From: Baekduia alba
GTDB taxonomy: Bacteria > Actinomycetota > Thermoleophilia > Solirubrobacterales > Solirubrobacteraceae
Assembly: GCF_028416635.1 (NCBI RefSeq)
Contig: NZ_CP114013.1
Location: forward strand, 5,208,001 to 5,272,000
Length of the DNA: 64,000 bases
Reading direction: 5' to 3'
This document shows, piece after piece, positions 44,150 to 52,608 of this stretch. Below the pieces are notes generated by a model. It saw only the letters and a program-made list of their open reading frames with translations, was not told the DNA's origin and ran no database searches. Positions within the stretch are counted from its first letter, which is position 1. Each line of letters begins with the position of its first letter. Position numbers and translations under genes: made by a program.

Positions 44150-45865
44150 ATGCACACCTCAGACAGGCTGTCGGGTGCCGGTCGAATCCCCGGACTGTTA
44201 TCGATCATCGACGCAGATCGAGGCGCGACGCCGATACTCACGACGTGGGACGACGGCGCCTACCACGCCTGGACATGGGACGACTGGCGTTCCCGCAGCG
44301 AACGTGCAGCCGGTGCGCTGCATGCCAGCGGGGTCAGGAGCGGGGACGCAGTCGCCGTTCTCCTCACCAACGGGTTCGATAGTTGCGCGGCGGTGGTGGG
44401 CGCGTGGCTGCTCGGCGCGCATGTGGTGTCCCTGCCGATGCCACCGCGCGGGATGGACTTCGAGCGCTATCAGCAGTTGCTCGGACGCGTGCTCGACCAC
44501 GCGCGGCCTGCGGCGACCGTGGCCGACCAGGCCTACGCGAGCGTGCTCAGCGGCGCGCAGGCCGAGGCCACGCCGACGCTTGCCTTGCAGGCCCTTCGCG
44601 ATGCCCCGCCCATGGTCGGGCCCGGGCTGGCCGATGATGACATTGCCTTCGTACAGTTCTCCTCGGGGAGTACGCGCGAGCCGCGAGGTTGCGTGCTGAC
44701 GGCGCGGGCGGTGGCCTGGCAGCTGGATGCCCTGGCCCACGCGCTGCGGATCGATCCCGAGCGGGATCGTGGTGCGGTCTGGCTGCCGATGTCCCACGAC
44801 ATGGGCCTCTTCGGGTGTGTGCTCCTCAGCTACTGGACCGGTCACCCACTTATGCTAGGGGATCCTCAGCGATTCCTGCGCAACCCTATGACCTGGCTCG
44901 AGGATTGCCGGTCGCACGGTGCCACTGTGAGCGCCGCGCCCAGTTTCGCGCTTGACCTCGTGGCACGCGCAATCGGTCGCCGCCCGGCGCTCCAAGCCGG
45001 CATGCCGGCCACCATGCGCAAGCTCGTGCTCGGCGGAGAGCCGATCTCGACGCACACGCTGCGAACGGCCACCGATCCGGCAACCGGTCTCGGGCTCCCC
45101 CCGGAGGCCCTCCTGCCCGCATACGGCCTGGCCGAGGCCACGCTGGCGGTCACGCTTACGCCGGTGGACGACGGCGTCCCCGGCTCTCTGCGTGTGGACG
45201 CCGCGGCACTGAGTCGCGGTCGCGCGGGGCCTTGCTCGGCGGGGTCTGAGCAGGCGGGCACCGACGCGGTCGAAGTGGTCGCATGCGGCCGTGCGCTGCC
45301 GGGGGTCGATGTGCAGATCGAGTCGCCAAAGGGGGGAGGCGACGGCGCCGTGGGTGAAATCTGCGTACGGTCGCCTGCGCTCGCCGCCGGGTACATGGGC
45401 GATGACGGCTGGGCGTCGCGCTGCCAGGGCGGCGTGTTGCGCACCGGCGATCAAGGGTTCCTTCACGACGGACGTCTCTACGTGCTCGGGCGGAAGGACG
45501 ACATGGTCTCGGTCGGTGGACGCAATCTCTTCACTCGGGACATCGAGTTGGCGCTCTCGGACGCGGGCGCGATCAAGCCCGGGCGGGTCGCTGTGGTGAA
45601 CGTCGGCCGGGTCGGCACCCCGGAGCTGGCGGCGGTGGTGGAAGACGCCGACTCGCGCCGCGACTTGCGCGAGCTCGCGCGCGAGCTCGCGCGTACCTCC
45701 TTCCGCGACTGCGGAGCTCGCCTCTCGAGCTGTGTCTTCGTCGAAGCCGGCATGCTGCCCAAGACCTCGTCGGGCAAGGTGCAGCGTCATGGCTGCGTTG
45801 CGCTCGTCCGCGCCGGCGGCGCAGGGGTTGTTGCCCGCGTGGCGTTGACGTCGGAAGGAGCCTGA
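44150..45865 (+). CDS. Fatty-acyl-AMP ligase (FAAL-type adenylating enzyme)
   Basis: 571 residues of the ANL superfamily. The adenylation motif VQFSSGSTREPRG, WLPMSHDMGLFG, PAYGLAEATLAVT and LRTGDQGFLHDGRLYVLGRKDD (core TGDQGFLHDG) fit FAALs, which activate fatty acids as acyl-AMP and load them on an ACP instead of CoA. The divergent ACP is the obvious partner. The ATG follows the TAGCGT box by 9 bases, leaderless style. Five bases after its stop a secreted barrel-like protein begins. Confidence 0.88.
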   Translation: MHTSDRLSGAGRIPGLLSIIDADRGATPILTTWDDGAYHAWTWDDWRSRSERAAGALHASGVRSGDAVAVLLTNGFDSCAAVVGAWLLGAHVVSLPMPPRGMDFERYQQLLGRVLDHARPAATVADQAYASVLSGAQAEATPTLALQALRDAPPMVGPGLADDDIAFVQFSSGSTREPRGCVLTARAVAWQLDALAHALRIDPERDRGAVWLPMSHDMGLFGCVLLSYWTGHPLMLGDPQRFLRNPMTWLEDCRSHGATVSAAPSFALDLVARAIGRRPALQAGMPATMRKLVLGGEPISTHTLRTATDPATGLGLPPEALLPAYGLAEATLAVTLTPVDDGVPGSLRVDAAALSRGRAGPCSAGSEQAGTDAVEVVACGRALPGVDVQIESPKGGGDGAVGEICVRSPALAAGYMGDDGWASRCQGGVLRTGDQGFLHDGRLYVLGRKDDMVSVGGRNLFTRDIELALSDAGAIKPGRVAVVNVGRVGTPELAAVVEDADSRRDLRELARELARTSFRDCGARLSSCVFVEAGMLPKTSSGKVQRHGCVALVRAGGAGVVARVALTSEGA

Positions 45866-45869
45866 GCAG

Positions 45870-46352
45870 ATGAGTCGGCAAGGCCTGGGGCAGCGCGTCC
45901 TGGCCACGTTGGCGATCGCGACGATCGCGACGATCTGCTGGTTGGCGGAGTCTCGCGCAGAGGCACGAAGCACGAACGCTGCCGAGGTCCGTGTGTCGGC
46001 GCGGCTCCACCTCGTCGGGGTAAGCGCGGCGGGCATCGTCCAGGCGGGCAAGGTCGCATCTGCGCAACTCGGCAACGGCACCATGACCGCCCGAAGCGCT
46101 ACGACCCAGACCACCGGGCGGTACCGCACGACCACCCGCATCCGGTTCGGGTCGGGGACACTCACGCTGCGTGGCAGCAACCGAGTCGCTCCAGGACGTA
46201 CCTCTCACCAGTACCACCTCGCGGGTACGGCCAAGATCGTCTCGGGAACGGGGCGCTTCGCCCACGCGACCGGGCAGATGATCGTGCGTGGTGACGGGCG
46301 CAACAACCTGAAGTGGCTGAACTTGCAACTCCGTGGAGCGATCCATCGCTAG
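45870..46352 (+). CDS. Secreted beta-barrel-like protein (allene oxide cyclase/dirigent-like style)
   Basis: 160 residues. A signal peptide (LATLAIATIATICWLAESRAEA) is followed by repeated beta strands; HLAGTAKIVSGTGRFAHATGQMIV (core GTGRFAHATG) is the motif style of small secreted AOC-barrel or dirigent-like proteins. It is in one transcription unit with the acyl-AMP ligase, so it may bind or carry the acylated product. Family assignment is tentative. Confidence 0.6.
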   Translation: MSRQGLGQRVLATLAIATIATICWLAESRAEARSTNAAEVRVSARLHLVGVSAAGIVQAGKVASAQLGNGTMTARSATTQTTGRYRTTTRIRFGSGTLTLRGSNRVAPGRTSHQYHLAGTAKIVSGTGRFAHATGQMIVRGDGRNNLKWLNLQLRGAIHR

Positions 46353-46571
46353 CTGGCGCCCGCGGTCTGAACACGGGCGCCACACAGACAAGCGACTGGG
46401 AACCGCGTTTGGAGGCGCGGCACCGAGCGCTCGCGCGCCCTAGCGTTCACCCTGGGGACGTAGCGCTCCGCCGCCCGAGCGCGCGGGTGACGGCGGGCAC
46501 GCAGTCGCGTCGCGTCCTGCCGCGAGACGCGAAGCGTGCCGGAATGGCGAACGGGTCGCGCCTGCCGGTGC

Positions 46572-46826
46572 ATGGACTCGCACCACGAACTCGAGCCCGT
46601 CCCTGTCGTGGATAGCGGGCTTCGCGAGCGGCCGATGTCGATCAGCCAAACGGCGACGTTGCTCGACGTGTCGCAGGCTGACGTTGTGGACCTGGCGTGT
46701 CGGCGGAGCGCACCGCTCCCCGCGACGTACGACGACGGCGGCGCGATCGGCTTCTACCGGAGCGAGGTTGACTGTTGGGTGGTGGAGCAGGGCGCTTCCG
46801 CAAGCGCGATGTTGGATTGCTGCTGA
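46572..46826 (+). CDS. Helix-turn-helix (excisionase-like) protein
   Basis: About 84 residues. MSISQTATLLDVSQADVVDLACRRSAPLP with a following FYRSEVDCWV segment (strand then helix) is the pattern of small AlpA/MerR-like DNA-binding domains. Starts at 46572 or at the inner ATG at 46635, which begins at the domain itself. It may regulate the island or be a second recombination-directionality factor. The 220 bases before it show no supported gene. Confidence 0.55.
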   Translation: MDSHHELEPVPVVDSGLRERPMSISQTATLLDVSQADVVDLACRRSAPLPATYDDGGAIGFYRSEVDCWVVEQGASASAMLDCC

Positions 46827-46884
46827 TACATCGGTGCCGTGCTGGGCACGGCTGTTCTGCGTGGCACTGCTGCGCGGCTTAGAA

Positions 46885-48264
46885 CTAGGCGGCCACAAGG
46901 GAACGCACCTTCTCCGCTAGCTCGTCGTTGGTCAGGACCCCGAGGACGTTGAGGTTGACGAGACTGTCGAGGACACCGGCCGGGACAGCCGCAGGGGCCG
47001 GCGCGGTAGCCATAGGGGCCGACACATGCCCCGGCGTGTCTCGGATGTCGGCGCCGAGGTCGACGGCGATCCGCAACAGCGGTTCTGTGCCGTGCAGGTT
47101 GTGACGGGCCTGCTCGATCTCGGCCTGGACGTCGACCTGGCGGCCTCGGTACTCCGCAAGCTCGTGGGCATACGTGCGCGAGAGCTCGTTGAGCGAGTGG
47201 CCGAGGTGGGTCGCGATTTCCTGGTTGGAGAGGCGGCCCTCCTTGATGAGCAGCGAGGCGTTGAAGTGCCGCAGGTCGTATGGAGTGCATTCCCATCCGG
47301 CCGCGCGGGCGACCGGCTTGAACTTCCGCTTGACCCAGTTCTTGTAGTCGTCGTCCGACATCGCGCCGCCATCGGCGGCCGGGATGACGAAGTCGGAGTC
47401 GGCGGCGTATGGCGTGATGGCACGCCATGCCCGCAGATCGACCGCGAGGGCTTTTAGCAACTCCGCCGAGCGGCTTCGGTGGGTCTTAGTGTCGCTCGTG
47501 GACTCACCGTCGGGATCAGGCGTTTTCAGGATGACGAGCGTCGCCTCCCACACGTTGCACCACCGCAGACCCCGGACCTCACCAGGCCGGAGCCCGGCGT
47601 ATGCCGCCAGCGAGATCCACATGGCGGTCATGGCGGAGTCCCACTGGCTGACGGCGAGAGCGCGCATGCGCTCCACGACCTCGACCTTGGGCGGCACGCG
47701 CCGTGGTCGCTTCTTGCGAACGGCTGGAGCCTCAACGGCCAGCGCCGTGTTGAAGTCCACCATGTTGCGACGCACACCGAACGCGAGGATCGATCCGAGG
47801 ACGGCAAGCGCCAACTTGACCGTCGAGGCGCCAACGCCCTCGGCCAGCATCTCATCCTTGAGACGCTCAAGCTCCGATGTGGTGAGGTCGATCAGCACCA
47901 GCCCGTCAACGCGGTGCTTGAGGTGCCGGTCCCACGCGCCTTCGTAGTTGTCGCGCGTGCGTTGCTCCAGGCGGGTGAGCACATGCTGCTCCCACCACTT
48001 GGCCTTGGCGCCCCAGACGGTGGTTGTCGCACGGGACGTCGGTCCCTTCCGAAGCTGCTCGGCGCGCTCCTCCAGCTTGTCGCGAAACTCCTTGGCCTCG
48101 TCGACGTCGTCGAACTCCTCGCGCTGTCGCTCGCCCGTGTCGTCGATCCACCGCACGCGATAGGTGAGCAGCACCGACCCGTCGGCCCGCTTGCGCCGCC
48201 GGGCCTCGATGTTGCGCATCTCCGGATCGCGCTTACGCTTGGCCTTGACCGTGGGCTTAGCCAT
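46885..48264 (-). CDS. int: Tyrosine site-specific integrase of island B
   Basis: 459 residues. N-terminal basic domain (RRKRADGSVLLTYRVRWIDD), core-binding domain, and a catalytic domain with Arg in YAGLRPGEVRGL, YDLRHFNASLLI, LGHSLNELSRTYAHELAEYRG with the Tyr nucleophile. A C-terminal extension of about 100 residues follows. It is coupled to the small ORF and excisionase upstream and is 730 bases from the tRNA-Thr target. Confidence 0.92.
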   Translation of the reverse strand: MAKPTVKAKRKRDPEMRNIEARRRKRADGSVLLTYRVRWIDDTGERQREEFDDVDEAKEFRDKLEERAEQLRKGPTSRATTTVWGAKAKWWEQHVLTRLEQRTRDNYEGAWDRHLKHRVDGLVLIDLTTSELERLKDEMLAEGVGASTVKLALAVLGSILAFGVRRNMVDFNTALAVEAPAVRKKRPRRVPPKVEVVERMRALAVSQWDSAMTAMWISLAAYAGLRPGEVRGLRWCNVWEATLVILKTPDPDGESTSDTKTHRSRSAELLKALAVDLRAWRAITPYAADSDFVIPAADGGAMSDDDYKNWVKRKFKPVARAAGWECTPYDLRHFNASLLIKEGRLSNQEIATHLGHSLNELSRTYAHELAEYRGRQVDVQAEIEQARHNLHGTEPLLRIAVDLGADIRDTPGHVSAPMATAPAPAAVPAGVLDSLVNLNVLGVLTNDELAEKVRSLVAA

Positions 48265-48430
48265 CGCTGTCAGCCGTCCGTTCGGTCAGCGCCTGCGTGC
48301 GGATCCGGAGGGCGTCCGCTTCGTCGCGCGCCGTCTCGGTATGGATGCGGCCGTCTGACCCGCGCCAGCGGGCGGCATAGCTCACCGCCGTCTCGTTGTC
48401 CTCGTCGTCAATTCGCGCCCACGCGGTCAC
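48257..48430 (-). CDS. 57-residue protein between excisionase and integrase
   Basis: A short frame from the GTG at 48430 to the TAA at 48257. The start overlaps the excisionase stop (GTGA) and the end overlaps the integrase ATG by 8 bases. It reads as an acidic beta-rich peptide, WARIDDEDNETAVSYAARW then GSDGRIHTETARDE, resembling the AP2-like N-terminal strands of integrases. The perfect fit between its neighbours supports a translated gene, perhaps a directionality cofactor. Confidence 0.6.
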   Translation of the reverse strand: MTAWARIDDEDNETAVSYAARWRGSDGRIHTETARDEADALRIRTQALTERTADSDG

Positions 48431-48753
48431 GGGCGACTACCCCCGCGTCGCAGGCCTCCCGGGCGCGGGGCGCCTGCCAGACCGGCGCGCCGCCGATTGA
48501 CCATGCGATCGAGCCCTTCGCGCACCTGCTGGCCGACGACGAACGAGGCGACCCACGCCTGGGCGTCGTCGCGGTGGACCGAGTACGGGCCGCCCGCGTC
48601 GAACTGAACGGCCCGCAAGCGCTTGGCCCGGATGTGCTGGCGCACGGTCTTGGGCGTGCGCCCGATGGTCGCGGCGACCTCGGCGACCGTCATGGTCTCC
48701 TTCGGCCACGGAAACTCCGGCAACTCCATCGTCGCCGTGCGGTTGGTGGTCAT
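48427..48753 (-). CDS. xis: Excisionase-type helix-turn-helix protein of island B
   Basis: 108 residues with TMTVAEVAATIGRTPKTVRQHIRAKRLRAVQ, a MerR/excisionase-like winged helix, and SVHRDDAQAWVASF wing-helix end. The ATG at 48753 has a GGAGGA site 4 bases ahead. It leads the xis-ORF-int transcription block. The 240 bases between it and the tRNA contain hairpins (CCCGATCggtGATCGGG at about 48925) but no gene, and are likely attP arm sequence. Confidence 0.85.
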   Translation of the reverse strand: MTTNRTATMELPEFPWPKETMTVAEVAATIGRTPKTVRQHIRAKRLRAVQFDAGGPYSVHRDDAQAWVASFVVGQQVREGLDRMVNRRRAGLAGAPRPGGLRRGGSRP

Positions 48754-48992
48754 GCGCTCCTCCTTGCGGTCGATGCGCGCGACGGTGGCGTCGCGCGGGG
48801 TCGACAGCGAAGGACGCGGCGAGGCGGCGTCTCCGGCTCCAAGGCGCGGCGGGCGAGCGGCGCTCGGCGTACGTCGTGACCGGCGAGGAGGCGCGAAAGG
48901 AAGGCGCCGTGGCCCCGGCGTGGCCCCCGATCGGTGATCGGGCGCCACTACGGAACTGGTGGAAATCGTTGCCTTGCGGGGATTTCCAGAGG

Positions 48993-49065
48993 AGCCGACG
49001 CGGGGACTCGAACCCCGGACCCCTTCATTACGAGTGAAGTGCTCTACCAGCTGAGCTACGTCGGC
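48993..49065 (-). tRNA. tRNA-Thr, anticodon CGT
   Basis: 73 nucleotides on the minus strand. Acceptor GCCGACG pairs with CGTCGGC, D-arm GCTCAGCTGGTAGAGC, anticodon loop CTCGTAA with anticodon CGT, and T-arm GGGGTTCGAGTCCCC; discriminator U and no encoded CCA. It reads ACG codons. Its 3' part is the integration target repeated at 33.36 and 40.24 kb. Confidence 0.95.
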
Positions 49066-49108
49066 GTGAGGCAACGGGATTGTAGGTCAGTAGCGCGGAG
49101 GATGGTCG

Positions 49109-51187
49109 GTGGGTTCTCGACCGGGGGGCGAAGTCGGTTTGGACCGGGTGGACCAACAGAAGGCGAGCGTGGTTGCCGACTTCCCCGGAGGCATGCCGAT
49201 CAGGGGTACTTCGTCACGTCTTCTCAGCGCGTTCGCGGACATCGCGGCCGCGACCAGCGTCGAGGAGTGTGCGACGACCGTCCAGCGACGGGCGACGCAC
49301 GTCTTCCCGGGGCTGCAGCCGCAGCTGAAGCTCGGAACCGGGCCGGACGGGCCGCCGGACCAGGTCTTCGCGCTCGTCGCGCGCGGGAAGACGGTCGGCC
49401 ACCTCCAGGCCATGCGACCGGTGCCGCGCAGGCAGCGCCGGGCCCTCGCTACCTTCGCCGAGCATGCCGCGCTCGCGCTCGACAACCTCCTGACGCTGGC
49501 CGAGCACGACGCTCGCGCGCGGCGGGACCCGCTGACCGGGCTGCTCAACCACCGCGAGTTCCACGAGGCCCTCGACCGCCAGCTCGGCACGCCGACCGCG
49601 CCCTTCGCCGTCGTGCTCTTCGACCTCGACCGCTTCAAGGCCGTCAACGACATCGGCGGCCACGCCGCGGGCGACCGGACCCTCAGAGCGACGGCGGGCG
49701 CCGTCGCCGCCGCGTGCCGGACCTCCGACGCCGCCTTCCGCGTCGGCGGCGACGAGTTCGCCCTCATCCTCCCGCAGGCCGACGCCGAGCAGGCCGCCCG
49801 CATCGCCCGCCGCGCCGCCGACGCGATCGAGCGCGTGGCCCATCGCGACGGCGTCTCGTTCGGCATCGCCACCCACCCCCACGCCGGCACCACGCGCGAC
49901 GCGCTCCTCTTCGCCGCCGACGCCGCGATGTACACCAACAAGGGTCGCAGCGGCCAAGCGCAGGCGCACGGCGCCACCACCCCCACCCAGCGCTCCCGCC
50001 TGGCCGTCGCCGCCCGCCTCGCCACCAAGCTCGCGCCCCTCGACGACCCCGACGCCATCGCGACCGTCACCGTCGACGAGCTCCACGAGGCCTTCGGCTT
50101 CTTCCTCGCGGTCATCCAGCGGCTCGACGCGCGGGACCAGACCCTGCGCGTCGTCGGCGCCGCCGGCCCGCTCGCCGACCACCCGGACTTCCTCGCCTAC
50201 GAGCAACCCGTACAAGAAGGGGTCAACGGGCGCGTCGCGCGCACCGGCCAGCCCGCGGTGATCGCCGACACCACCACCGACCCGGACTACCTGCGCCGCG
50301 ACCCGCGCTCGGACCCCGGCTCCGAGCTCAGCCTCCCGATCCTCGTCGACGGCCGCATCTGGGGCGTCCTGAACCTCGAGCAGCTCGCCACCCACGCCTG
50401 CGGCGACGACGACCTCCTGCTCGCCGACGCCGTCGCCGCCCAGGTCGGCGCGGCCCTGCACCGCGCGGAGCTCACCCAGGAGCTGGAGACGTCGTTCGCC
50501 ACCACGCTCGGCATCCTCGCCGACGTCCTGGAGACCAAGGACGCCTACACGGCCGACCACGCCGACGAGGTCGCCGACCTCGCGCTGCGGACCGGCCGCG
50601 ACCTCGGCCTGACCGACGCCGAGCTCCGCCCCTTGCGCTACTGCGCGCTCCTGCACGACATCGGCAAGATCGGCGTTCGCTCAGACCTCCTGAGCAAGCC
50701 CGGGAAGCTGACGCCCACCGAGTTCGACGAGATCAAGGAGCACTCCGCGATCGGCGCCGCGCTCCTGGAGCGCATCCCGCTCCTGACCGACGTCGCGCCG
50801 CTCGTCCGCGCCGTCCACGAGCGCTACGACGGCGCCGGCTACCCGGACGGCCTCAGCGGCGACGCCATCCCGCTCCCCGCGCGCATCGTCGCGGTCTGCG
50901 ACGCACTGCATGCGATGACCTCAGACCGCCCCTACCGCCAGGCGCGGCCGCTGCCGACCGCGCTCACCGAGCTGCGCCGCTGCGCCGGCAGCCAGTTCGA
51001 CCCGGACGTCGTCGCCGCCGTCGTCAGCGCTCAGGCCGCGACGGGCGTCGGCCGCGCGCTCGCGGCGTCCGCGACGCCCTCCGCCGCCGCCTCGGCGGCC
51101 GCCGCCAGCCGCGCGCGCCGCTCCTCGCGCATCAGCAGCAGCGCCGGGATCAACGCCAACAAGATGCCCACGAGCGACCACGTGTAG
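49109..51187 (+). CDS. GGDEF-GAF-HD-GYP cyclic-di-GMP turnover protein
   Basis: 692 residues with an N-terminal GAF-like region, a GGDEF domain with intact GGDEF at 213-217 (diguanylate cyclase), a second GAF domain (about 290-450), and an HD-GYP domain with LLHDIGKIG, KEHSAIGAALLERI and HERYDGAGYPDGL (phosphodiesterase). One polypeptide thus has both making and breaking signatures. The start is uncertain: GTG 49109 or ATG 49193. The last 50 residues are Ala/Ser/Arg-rich and overlap the convergent MFS gene by 157 bases, so they are probably read-through after loss of the original stop. Confidence 0.85.
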   Translation: MGSRPGGEVGLDRVDQQKASVVADFPGGMPIRGTSSRLLSAFADIAAATSVEECATTVQRRATHVFPGLQPQLKLGTGPDGPPDQVFALVARGKTVGHLQAMRPVPRRQRRALATFAEHAALALDNLLTLAEHDARARRDPLTGLLNHREFHEALDRQLGTPTAPFAVVLFDLDRFKAVNDIGGHAAGDRTLRATAGAVAAACRTSDAAFRVGGDEFALILPQADAEQAARIARRAADAIERVAHRDGVSFGIATHPHAGTTRDALLFAADAAMYTNKGRSGQAQAHGATTPTQRSRLAVAARLATKLAPLDDPDAIATVTVDELHEAFGFFLAVIQRLDARDQTLRVVGAAGPLADHPDFLAYEQPVQEGVNGRVARTGQPAVIADTTTDPDYLRRDPRSDPGSELSLPILVDGRIWGVLNLEQLATHACGDDDLLLADAVAAQVGAALHRAELTQELETSFATTLGILADVLETKDAYTADHADEVADLALRTGRDLGLTDAELRPLRYCALLHDIGKIGVRSDLLSKPGKLTPTEFDEIKEHSAIGAALLERIPLLTDVAPLVRAVHERYDGAGYPDGLSGDAIPLPARIVAVCDALHAMTSDRPYRQARPLPTALTELRRCAGSQFDPDVVAAVVSAQAATGVGRALAASATPSAAASAAAASRARRSSRISSSAGINANKMPTSDHV

Positions 51188-52605
51188 GCGTGGGCGAACG
51201 CCACGCCGAGGGGATCGACGAGCCGCTCGCGGACCGCGTTGGGCAGCGTCCCGCCGACCGCGCCGTCGCCTCCGCCGGGCACGCCCCGGCCACCGGTGGC
51301 GTCCGACACCTGCGACTGGAGCGAGTTCTCCAGGATCACGGTCAGCACCGCCACCCCCACCGAGCCGCCGACGCGCTGCAACACGTTCAACATCGGCGTC
51401 GCGCGCGGGACCTCGGCGGCGCTGTCGAGCGTCGCGTAGGCCGCGGCCATCGCCGGCATCATCGTCCCGCCGAGGCCGAGGCCCCGGACGAACAGCCCCA
51501 CCATCAGGACCCAGTAGGCCGTGTCGCCGCCGATCGTCGCGTACGGGATCGTGCCCAAGGCCAACAACAACAGCCCGACGGGCACGACGCGGCCCGCGCC
51601 GATGCGATCGGTCAGCCGCCCGGCGACGTTCATCCCGAGCGCCGCGCCGAGGCCCTGCGGGGCCATCAGCAGCCCGGCGTGCAGCGGCGACTGGCCCCGC
51701 ACCACCTGGTAGTAGAGCGGCAGCAGGATCATCGAGCCGAACAGCGCGCCGCCGATCAGCGTGGTCGTGGCCGCGGCGGCGCTGAACCCGCGTCCGCGGA
51801 AGAGCTTGACGTCGACCAGCGGGTGCTCGATGCGCAGCGCGCGCACGATGAACGTCGCGACCGCCGCGACGCCGACCACGATCGGCAGCCACGCCTCGGT
51901 GACCATCAGCGTCCGGTGCGTACCGACCTCGCTCAGGCCGAAGACGACCGCCGCGACGCCGGGCGAGAGCAGCAACAACCCCAACTTGTCCAGCGGCGGC
52001 GTGGCGTGGCCCGCCTCGGACGCCCGGCCGGCCGCGCGCCCCGTCGGCAGCAGCTTGTAGGCCAACACCAGGCCGACTGCGCCGACCGGGACGTTGACGT
52101 AGAAGATCCAGCGCCAGCTCAGGTTGTCCACCAACAACCCGCCGAGCACCGGGCCGATGACCGGCCCCAGCAGCATCGGGACGCCGACGACGCTCATCAC
52201 GCGGCCCATCCGCTTGGGCCCCGCGGCCTGCGCGAGCGTGATCATCCCGATGGGCATGATCATGCCGCCGGCCAGGCCCTGCAGGACGCGGAACGCGATC
52301 AGCGAGTCCGCCGACCACGCGGCGCCGCACAGCGCGCTGGTCGCGACGAACCCCGCGACCGCGCCCATCCACACCTTCCGCGACCCGAAGCGCTCGGCCA
52401 TCCACCCCGTCAGCGGGATCACGGCGCTCAACGCCAGCAGGTAGCCGGTGCTGACCCACTGGATCGTCGCGAGCGACACGTCGAGGTCGTCGCGCAGAGT
52501 CTGCAGCGCGACGTTGACGATCGTCGCGTCCAGGATGGACATGATGGCCCCGATCACGACGACGATCGCGATCGGTCGCAGGTCCTTGGGCAGGGATGAG
52601 CCCAC
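51031..52605 (-). CDS. MFS drug exporter, DHA2/EmrB-QacA type
   Basis: 524 residues with about 14 membrane helices. Motif A-like LTGWMAERFGSRKVW and motif C-like VIGPVLGGLLVDNLSWRWIF (core GPVLGGLLVD) are those of proton-driven multidrug exporters. It starts 3 bases after the MarR stop with a GGAGC ribosome site, so the pair is an operon. Its 3' end overlaps the GGDEF gene on the other strand. Confidence 0.92.
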   Translation of the reverse strand: MGSSLPKDLRPIAIVVVIGAIMSILDATIVNVALQTLRDDLDVSLATIQWVSTGYLLALSAVIPLTGWMAERFGSRKVWMGAVAGFVATSALCGAAWSADSLIAFRVLQGLAGGMIMPIGMITLAQAAGPKRMGRVMSVVGVPMLLGPVIGPVLGGLLVDNLSWRWIFYVNVPVGAVGLVLAYKLLPTGRAAGRASEAGHATPPLDKLGLLLLSPGVAAVVFGLSEVGTHRTLMVTEAWLPIVVGVAAVATFIVRALRIEHPLVDVKLFRGRGFSAAAATTTLIGGALFGSMILLPLYYQVVRGQSPLHAGLLMAPQGLGAALGMNVAGRLTDRIGAGRVVPVGLLLLALGTIPYATIGGDTAYWVLMVGLFVRGLGLGGTMMPAMAAAYATLDSAAEVPRATPMLNVLQRVGGSVGVAVLTVILENSLQSQVSDATGGRGVPGGGDGAVGGTLPNAVRERLVDPLGVAFAHAYTWSLVGILLALIPALLLMREERRARLAAAAEAAAEGVADAASARPTPVAA

Positions 52606-52608
52606 GGG

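Larger units (their letters stand above)
40243..48992. mobile_element. Integrative island B, tRNA-Thr associated
   Basis: About 8.75 kb between att copy 2 and the intact tRNA-Thr gene, with a leftward xis-small ORF-int block at the tRNA end. Cargo: a truncated serine recombinase, secreted proteins, an acyl carrier protein, a GNAT acyltransferase, a fatty-acyl-AMP ligase and a helix-turn-helix protein. It has no conjugation genes. Confidence 0.78.

Noticed and set aside
48934-52599. A 1221-codon rightward frame across the GGDEF and MFS genes
   Set aside because: Arg/Pro-rich out-of-frame reading of the GGDEF gene and antisense of the MFS gene, both of which have clear motifs.
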